The notes below the pieces were generated by a model that made no database searches, had not been told where the DNA came from, and worked only from the letters and a program-made list of their open reading frames with translations. The position numbers and the translations under genes were made by a program. Below are positions 59,094 to 64,000 of a DNA stretch of 64,000 nt, one piece after another (within the stretch, counting starts at the first letter, position 1; each line of letters begins with the position of its first letter). This stretch comes from Methanoregula sp. GTDB taxonomy: Archaea; Halobacteriota; Methanomicrobia; Methanomicrobiales; Methanospirillaceae. The DNA lies in contig JBAZQB010000002.1 in the NCBI GenBank assembly GCA_041645435.1, positions 248,001-312,000 on the forward strand. Direction: 5' to 3'.

Positions 59094-60420
59094 TGACGAA
59101 GCGATCATCACGATGCAGCTCGAGGAGAAGATCAGCTCCATGGGGCATAAGGTAGTCGGCATGACATCATCCGGTGAGGATGCAATTGAAAAGGCACGGG
59201 TGACAAAACCCGACATTGTGCTGATGGATATCGTCATGCCGGGAAAGAAAAACGGCATCGATGCAGCAAAGGTGATCCACAAAGAACTGGGGATACCCGT
59301 CATCTTCATCACGTCGTATGCGGATGACAAGATCTTAGAGGAGGTAAAAAAGGTCAACCCCTACGGGTATATCGTTAAACCCTTCAACGAACTGGAACTC
59401 AAAGCAACGATCCAACTGGCGCTCTCACGGAAGAAGAGCGAGGAGAATGAACCGGGAAAGCGGGGACCCCGGAAGGAGCGGGGAGTGGATAAAGCCAGAG
59501 ATGAGAGCGGTGACACCACTGAAACGGACAGTGCTATTGCACCGGAAAGTAAGACCGTGCTCCTGAACAATTTTTACCAGGGGCTGATCCTCGTCCTGTA
59601 TACTCCCCCGCAGACAAACGAGGCGATTTATAAAACGTCTATTGAATATGGACTGAAAAATGGTCACCGGATATTCTTTGCCTATCACCAGTCGCGTATC
59701 CCGAAGTATTTCTATAAGGAGATCCAGACTGGCGAGATTGTCCCGCACCGGTTGAAACAAGGGAAACTCGATACAGTCATCCCCGCTATTGGGACCCTCT
59801 TTGAAGCATCGCAGGAAACCGAAAAAGCCAGGGGTTGGCAGATCCTTATGGACTTCTCAGATGTTGAGGATATTGGGGAGATCTGTGCGATCAAAGAGTA
59901 TATACTCAAAATGATACCGGAAGACTCACCCGTATCGGGGATTATCGCCTTGAACATCGAGCAGTTGAGTCGTGAACAGATCGAGTCGGTATCTGCCGGC
60001 ATCACAAAGGTGATTGTCTCAACTGGTGACGAAATTTCGGTTTCGATAGCGAATCATTCCTATCCCCTCGAAACCCTCTCCATCGTACCACAGGCGATGA
60101 TCGATGAGATCGTGCGCAAATCATTAGAACCGCTCGTCCTCTCGATCTTAAACAGGCCCTTGTCTGGTTATGACATCGTCCACGAGATCCATAGCCGGCA
60201 CAACGTGCTCATCCCGCAGTCCCGGATCTACACGATCCTGTACGAACTCGAAAGGCAGGGGATTTTAGAAGTAAAAACATCCGGCAAGTCAAAGATGTAT
60301 GTCCCGACAGAGCGGGGGGGCGCGTATATCCGGCAGAAAGTGAACGAGTTCAAATTTACATTCCAGCATATCTTCGGAGGTGTGGCACATGAAGGTGAAA
60401 GTATCCGCAGCGCGAAATAA
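59071..60420 (+). CDS. Response regulator with degenerate KaiC/MEDS-like centre and PadR-like DNA-binding end
   Basis: 449 aa. An N-terminal receiver (VLVVDDEAIITMQLEEKISS, IVLMDIVMPGKKNGIDAAKV with Asp53) is followed by a charged linker, a central domain of ~200 residues (LILVLYTPPQTNEAIYKTSI, IFFAYHQSRIPKYFYKEI) that resembles RecA/KaiC-like MEDS or DUF835-type modules without a P-loop, and a winged helix (LSILNRPLSGYDIVHEIHSR, SRIYTILYELERQGILEVKT) of PadR type. GCAGGAGGAGT precedes ATG 59071. It likely carries the phosphorelay from the upstream kinase to DNA; gas-vesicle promoters are the nearest candidates. Confidence 0.85.
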   Translation: MARVLVVDDEAIITMQLEEKISSMGHKVVGMTSSGEDAIEKARVTKPDIVLMDIVMPGKKNGIDAAKVIHKELGIPVIFITSYADDKILEEVKKVNPYGYIVKPFNELELKATIQLALSRKKSEENEPGKRGPRKERGVDKARDESGDTTETDSAIAPESKTVLLNNFYQGLILVLYTPPQTNEAIYKTSIEYGLKNGHRIFFAYHQSRIPKYFYKEIQTGEIVPHRLKQGKLDTVIPAIGTLFEASQETEKARGWQILMDFSDVEDIGEICAIKEYILKMIPEDSPVSGIIALNIEQLSREQIESVSAGITKVIVSTGDEISVSIANHSYPLETLSIVPQAMIDEIVRKSLEPLVLSILNRPLSGYDIVHEIHSRHNVLIPQSRIYTILYELERQGILEVKTSGKSKMYVPTERGGAYIRQKVNEFKFTFQHIFGGVAHEGESIRSAK

Positions 60421-62488
60421 GGACATCGGACGGGGGATTGGCAGGATCGATCCAAAGACCATGGAAGAACTGGGCGCAGGTGTCGGGGACATCATGGAGA
60501 TCTCCGGAAAACGGACTACCTGTGTAAAGGTGATGCCATCTTTTCCGGAAGACCGTGGGAAAGGGACGATACAGATCGACGGAATTGTGAGGAAAAATGC
60601 AACCGTAGGCATCAATGAGACCTTAGAGATCAAAGCGATCACCATCCCACCGGTGAGTCATGTCGTGCTCCAGCCGCTCGACCGGTTCTTGCAAAAAGAA
60701 ATTGACAGCCGCCTGTTTGAAGGAATACCGGTAACAAAGGGCGACCAGATCCGCCTCTCCATGTTCGGGAAGAAGTTTGATTTTCTTATCTGTGATGCCA
60801 CACCGGAGATTGGGCTGATCACCCGGACTACATCTGTCAAAATCTATGGGAAGAAGACACAGGAAAAAGAGACAAAGAAGAGTCTCATCTCGTACGAGGA
60901 TATCGGCGGATTAAAAGGACAGGTCGACAAGATCCGGGAAATGATCGAGCTCCCCTTAAAATATCCCGAACTTTTTGAACGCATGGGCATTGACCCGCCA
61001 CGGGGCGTCCTCCTCTACGGTCCTCCGGGCACGGGTAAAACGCTCATCGCAAAGGCAGCAGCACAGGAAACCGATGCCTACCTGATCTTTATCTCAGGTC
61101 CCGAGATCGTAGGGAAATATTACGGGGAATCGGAAGCCCGGTTACGGGAAATCTTTGCAGAAGCCCAGAAGAATGCCCCTGCCATTGTCTTTATCGATGA
61201 GATTGACGCGATTGCCCCCAAGCGCGAGGATGTGGGCGGCGACAAGCAGGTGGAACGGCGTATCGTTGCCCAACTCCTCTCGATTATGGACGGTCTGAAG
61301 GACCGGGGACAGGTGATCGTGATCGCAACGACCAATATCCCCAACTCGCTCGATCCTGCACTCCGGAGACCCGGCCGGTTTGACCGGGAGATCATGATCC
61401 CGATCCCGGACCGGGACGGGCGACGGGAGATCATCGAGATCCACACGCGGGGCATGCCGCTTGCTGCGGATGTAGACTTCGATGAACTGGCAAATATCAC
61501 GCACGGGTATGTCGGCGCTGACCTTGCAGCACTCTCCCGTGAGAGTGCGATGCATGCACTCCGGAAGATATTGCCGGATATTGACTTTACTAAGCACGAA
61601 GTCCCGTACGAGTTGATCGCCGATCTTACGGTAAAAAAAGAGGATTTTATGAATGCGTTCCGGGAGATCGAACCATCCGCCCTGCGTGAGGTCTTTGTTG
61701 AGATCCCCGATGTCGGTTGGGATGATGTGGGGGGCCTGTCTGAAATCAAGGAAGAGATCCGGGAGGCGGTCGAACTCCCGCTGAAATGTGCGGATCTGTA
61801 TACCTATGCAGCGGTCACTCCCCCGAAAGGGATACTGCTGTACGGTCCTCCGGGCACGGGTAAGACGCTCATAGCAAAGGCGATCGCCCACGAGACACAG
61901 TCGAATTTTATTTCGATCAAGGGGCCGGAGCTGCTCTCGCGGTTCGTGGGTGAGTCTGAGCGTGGCATTCGTGAGATCTTCAAAAAAGCCCGACAGGCAG
62001 TCCCCTGCATCATCTTCTTTGACGAGATCGATGCGATCGCCCCGACCAGGGGCGGCAGGAATGACAACGGCGTTACCGAACGGGTCATCGCACAACTCTT
62101 AACTGAGATGGACGGTCTTGAGGAGTTAAAAGGCGTTACCGTCCTTGCCGCGAGCAACCGTATCGACATGATCGATCCTGCACTCCTCCGGGCAGGACGC
62201 ATGGATCTCCAGATCGAGCTGCCTAAGCCTGACGAGACGGGACGTCTTGAGATCTTCAAGGTGCATACACGAAAACGACCTATCGTAAAAGGGGTGAAAC
62301 TTGCCGATTACATCAAAGAGACAGAAGGGTTCACCGGTGCAGAGATAGAGGCAGTCTGCAACCGCGCCGCCATTCTTGCCATCCGGGAGTTCTCAAAAAC
62401 CGAAAAGGACCCGTCCGCATTTGTGATCAAATCGTTGCATTTCACCCGAGCGATTGAGGATGTGCGAGCCAATACTTCCAATACTTGA
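60389..62488 (+). CDS. CDC48/VAT-type AAA ATPase
   Basis: 699 aa. A CDC48 N-domain (KVSAARNKDIGRGIGRIDPK) precedes two AAA modules: Walker A GPPGTGKT at residues 211-218 and 486-493, Walker B VFIDEIDAIAPKRED and IFFDEIDAIAPTRGG, and second-region arginine fingers (DPALRRPGRFDREI; DPALLRAGRMDLQI). Such hexamers unfold proteins. It overlaps the regulator gene by 32 bp and sits just before gvpA. In other gas-vesicle clusters the AAA protein is GvpN, so this may be an alternative remodeller. The length is slightly below archaeal VAT (~730-800 aa). Confidence 0.92.
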   Translation: MKVKVSAARNKDIGRGIGRIDPKTMEELGAGVGDIMEISGKRTTCVKVMPSFPEDRGKGTIQIDGIVRKNATVGINETLEIKAITIPPVSHVVLQPLDRFLQKEIDSRLFEGIPVTKGDQIRLSMFGKKFDFLICDATPEIGLITRTTSVKIYGKKTQEKETKKSLISYEDIGGLKGQVDKIREMIELPLKYPELFERMGIDPPRGVLLYGPPGTGKTLIAKAAAQETDAYLIFISGPEIVGKYYGESEARLREIFAEAQKNAPAIVFIDEIDAIAPKREDVGGDKQVERRIVAQLLSIMDGLKDRGQVIVIATTNIPNSLDPALRRPGRFDREIMIPIPDRDGRREIIEIHTRGMPLAADVDFDELANITHGYVGADLAALSRESAMHALRKILPDIDFTKHEVPYELIADLTVKKEDFMNAFREIEPSALREVFVEIPDVGWDDVGGLSEIKEEIREAVELPLKCADLYTYAAVTPPKGILLYGPPGTGKTLIAKAIAHETQSNFISIKGPELLSRFVGESERGIREIFKKARQAVPCIIFFDEIDAIAPTRGGRNDNGVTERVIAQLLTEMDGLEELKGVTVLAASNRIDMIDPALLRAGRMDLQIELPKPDETGRLEIFKVHTRKRPIVKGVKLADYIKETEGFTGAEIEAVCNRAAILAIREFSKTEKDPSAFVIKSLHFTRAIEDVRANTSNT

Positions 62489-62490
62489 AA

Positions 62491-62520
62491 CAATATTCGG
62501 AAATTCCGGGAACCTATATA
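62491..62520 (+). promoter_or_regulatory. gvpA promoter with GGAAATTCC element
   Basis: The 20 bases at 62491-62510 (CAATATTCGG, AAATTCCGGG) contain the near-palindrome CGGAAATTCCG and are followed by the TATA box TATATA (62515-62520). The same element with one mismatch recurs at 63591-63610 at equal distance from a TATA-like box. Confidence 0.6.
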
Positions 62521-62580
62521 CTCTTCCCCATTGAGTAGGTTGTGGGCAAAAATGCCCAGAACATAAAGGAGGAGAAAAAC

Positions 62581-62793
62581 ATGGTAGAAAAAATGAACTC
62601 ATCTTCGAGCCTCGTGGAGGTTATTGACCGTATTCTGGACAAGGGCATTGTTGTTGACGCATGGGCACGCGTCTCACTTGTCGGTATTGAGATACTCTCT
62701 ATCGAAGCCCGCGTCGTGATCGCATCGGTTGAGACGTTCCTGAAGTACGCAGAAGCTGTCGGGCTTACGGAACACGCAGAAATTGCTGCATAA
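62581..62793 (+). CDS. gvpA: Gas vesicle structural protein GvpA
   Basis: 70 aa, the usual length. SSSSLVEVIDRILDKGIVVD, AWARVSLVGIEILSIEARVV and IASVETFLKYAEAVGLT are the invariant core that forms the rib of the vesicle wall. AAGGAGGAG (62568-62576) is a strong ribosome binding site, fitting a highly expressed gene. Gas vesicles give buoyancy. Its TATA box lies ~62 bp upstream of the start. Confidence 0.97.
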   Translation: MVEKMNSSSSLVEVIDRILDKGIVVDAWARVSLVGIEILSIEARVVIASVETFLKYAEAVGLTEHAEIAA

Positions 62794-63590
62794 TCATATA
62801 TCCTTCTCTGGGATGAATTCAAATGTATCCACATGTATGGAGATGCAATCCAATCATTCTTTTGAATTCAATCCTTAAATTTTGCACCAGATATTCACAA
62901 CCACATTTTCCCAAGGTACGATTCGTTCACGTCATTACAATGCACGTCCCTCATGCTGCATAGTATGACCATAATATCGATATCTTTTTCGTTTTTAAAA
63001 TTTTTCGTTAGTTAAGATTGTATCTGAATAACCTATGACCGGAACATGAGCATTTACCGGTAAATAGCGAGGAAGACTGGATACAGATACAATAAAAATC
63101 CGTACAATATTACCCTGGAGATCATCGGGAGTTGCGCATATCGGTGATTGTCATCAGAACGATCAATCTGATATGCCTGTATTCCGGTATACCCCGTCAC
63201 TCATCAGATCTGGTATTCCCGTTATACCCGTTGCAGTATTATGTGTCCGATTCCGTGTTACGGGGTACTCACTCCTCATGATGTACCTGTCCCCAACAAT
63301 GTACCGTGCACCGGGTTACCCTTGCTACACCGGGTGTCCCTGTTCCTTTGATGTAACTGATTCTTCGGCATACCTTCTTCCACGTGACCAGCAGCGCCCG
63401 TGCCCCCCATAGTCTCTGTTGACCGGAGTGACTTGCAGGAAAAGGACCGGGGAACGCGAGGGAACAGATAAGATATGGGGATCCTGGCACCCCGCACTTG
63501 TCACGGCGCATACCCAGAACCCGATCCGGGCGTAGCTGTGTTCGTTTTGCCCTGTCTTTTGCACCTGCATCGTATCCTCAAATTTCGAAA
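62794..63590. other. Long gene-free stretch between gvpA and the GvpC-like gene
   Basis: About 800 bp without a convincing frame. 62800-63060 is AT-rich and may contain the gvpA terminator; 63170-63400 is pyrimidine-rich with repeated TATTCC/CCGTTATACCC-like words (GTATTCCGGTATACCCCG, GTATTCCCGTTATACCC). Frames over this part have unlikely protein composition. Confidence 0.4.
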
Positions 63591-63621
63591 CAAAATTCGG
63601 AAATTCCGGGCACGTATTTAT
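63591..63621 (+). promoter_or_regulatory. Promoter of the GvpC-like gene with GGAAATTCC element
   Basis: CAAAATTCGG, AAATTCCGGG at 63591-63610 match the gvpA element (19 of 20 bases), followed by TATTTAT (63615-63621) at the same spacing. Confidence 0.6.
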
Positions 63622-63677
63622 CAGATCCGTTCAGAATGGAAGAGTGTCAAAACAAAGACAGATGTGAGGTGGGAAAA

Positions 63678-64000
63678 ATGACAATAGCAGATGGAATGCA
63701 CCAGATCGTTGACAACATCAACGAAGCCAGATCGGCCAGGACATCGGACATTGCAGGATTGGTACGAGAAGTCGGGGCGATCCGTGCCGGCGCACAGAAG
63801 GACCTGAAACTGATCAGCCGCGTCCGGAGGCACAATGCCACCGCCCAGAAAAAGACACTCCACAAGTATGTAAAGAACCTGAAACATGACTCGCTGGATA
63901 TGCTGGGCGGTTTTTCCGCAAGCCGGATAGCGATGGGACAGGAATGCCGGGAAGAGCTCGGGGACTTTACGGACCAGTTAAAAAAGGACGTCACCGACAT
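63678..64000 (+). CDS. gvpC: GvpC-like gas vesicle protein (3' end outside window)
   Basis: 107 codons visible from ATG 63678, preceded by GAGGTGGG. The sequence is highly helical: MTIADGMHQIVDNINEARSA, DIAGLVREVGAIRAGAQKDL, then LDMLGGFSASRIAMGQECRE, ELGDFTDQLKKDV. The GF-x3-R-x-M-x-E-x2-EEL-x-DF pattern resembles the ~33-residue helical units by which GvpC braces the vesicle surface. Shares its promoter element with gvpA. Could instead be a related helical Gvp protein; the repeats beyond the window edge would decide. Confidence 0.55.
   Translation, partial: MTIADGMHQIVDNINEARSARTSDIAGLVREVGAIRAGAQKDLKLISRVRRHNATAQKKTLHKYVKNLKHDSLDMLGGFSASRIAMGQECREELGDFTDQLKKDVTD

Noticed and set aside
63173..63412. 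79-codon frame between gvpA and the GvpC-like gene
   Set aside because: Composition is dominated by reiterated TATTCC/TACCC words, without a ribosome binding site or family resemblance.

Overview
The window reads as chromosome of a methanogenic archaeon, most likely of the order Methanomicrobiales (Methanoregula-like). This rests on an archaeal ribosomal protein L10e, the archaeal-type S-adenosylmethionine synthetase, a split 2-oxoglutarate:ferredoxin oxidoreductase (korDABC) joined to succinyl-CoA ligase and two-subunit fumarase, a DUF3821-type surface protein, many PAS/HisKA_2 sensor kinases and a gas-vesicle locus. TATA-like boxes and poly-T stops are archaeal in style. The genus is an inference; no rRNA is present.

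Layout. 0-3 kb: end of an ABC ATPase gene, rpl10e with an unusual Lys/Ala/Gly tail, a secreted DUF3821 protein, and a stray in-frame copy of the L10e tail. 3-12.4 kb: a secreted alkylsulfatase-like hydrolase, a repeat-rich stretch with poorly known small genes, a DUF1016 nuclease, TetR, a flavodoxin/ferredoxin fusion and a methyltransferase. 12.4-24 kb: an accessory island in which ten copies of a roughly 100-120 bp GC-rich palindromic repeat, all in the same orientation, alternate with single genes or gene pairs: DJ-1/PfpI, RelE-type TA, RibD-like reductase, ICMT plus P-type ATPase, lipoprotein, YgiT antitoxin with a decayed toxin, methyltransferase, HEPN/MNT, and a HEPN relic plus membrane protein. 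The layout resembles a cassette array and is the strongest candidate here for an undescribed system. 24-29 kb: a small zinc-ribbon gene divergent from a very AT-rich 1,580-aa gene with a Cap4-like nuclease end, a P-loop STAND-type NTPase and a long helical C-terminus, i.e. an Avs-like antiviral protein.

29.3-35.5 kb: a tightly coupled core operon fumA-fumB-korD-korA-korB-korC-sucC-sucD, giving malate-fumarate and succinate-2-oxoglutarate conversion for biosynthesis. 35.7-43.8 kb: a solute-binding protein next to a sensor kinase, a ThrE-like exporter, an RNB-domain ribonuclease, a SpoIIM-like membrane protein and a flavin-binding protein, with three copies of a second hairpin-rich repeat. 44.4-51.2 kb: two zinc-ribbon proteins, S-adenosylmethionine synthetase, and hisG-hisA-hisB. 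51.2-55.8 kb: a direct-repeat pair, a hybrid sensor kinase, a Yip1-family protein and a HEPN relic.

55.8-64 kb: a gas-vesicle region. An unknown gene, a hybrid kinase, a receiver/PadR-like regulator and a CDC48-type AAA ATPase are arranged as a probable operon ahead of gvpA and a partial GvpC-like gene. gvpA and the gvpC-like gene share a nearly identical 20+ bp promoter element containing GGAAATTCC at the same distance from the TATA box, suggesting co-regulation. All coordinates were read by hand; family calls come from motif recognition, not database searches.
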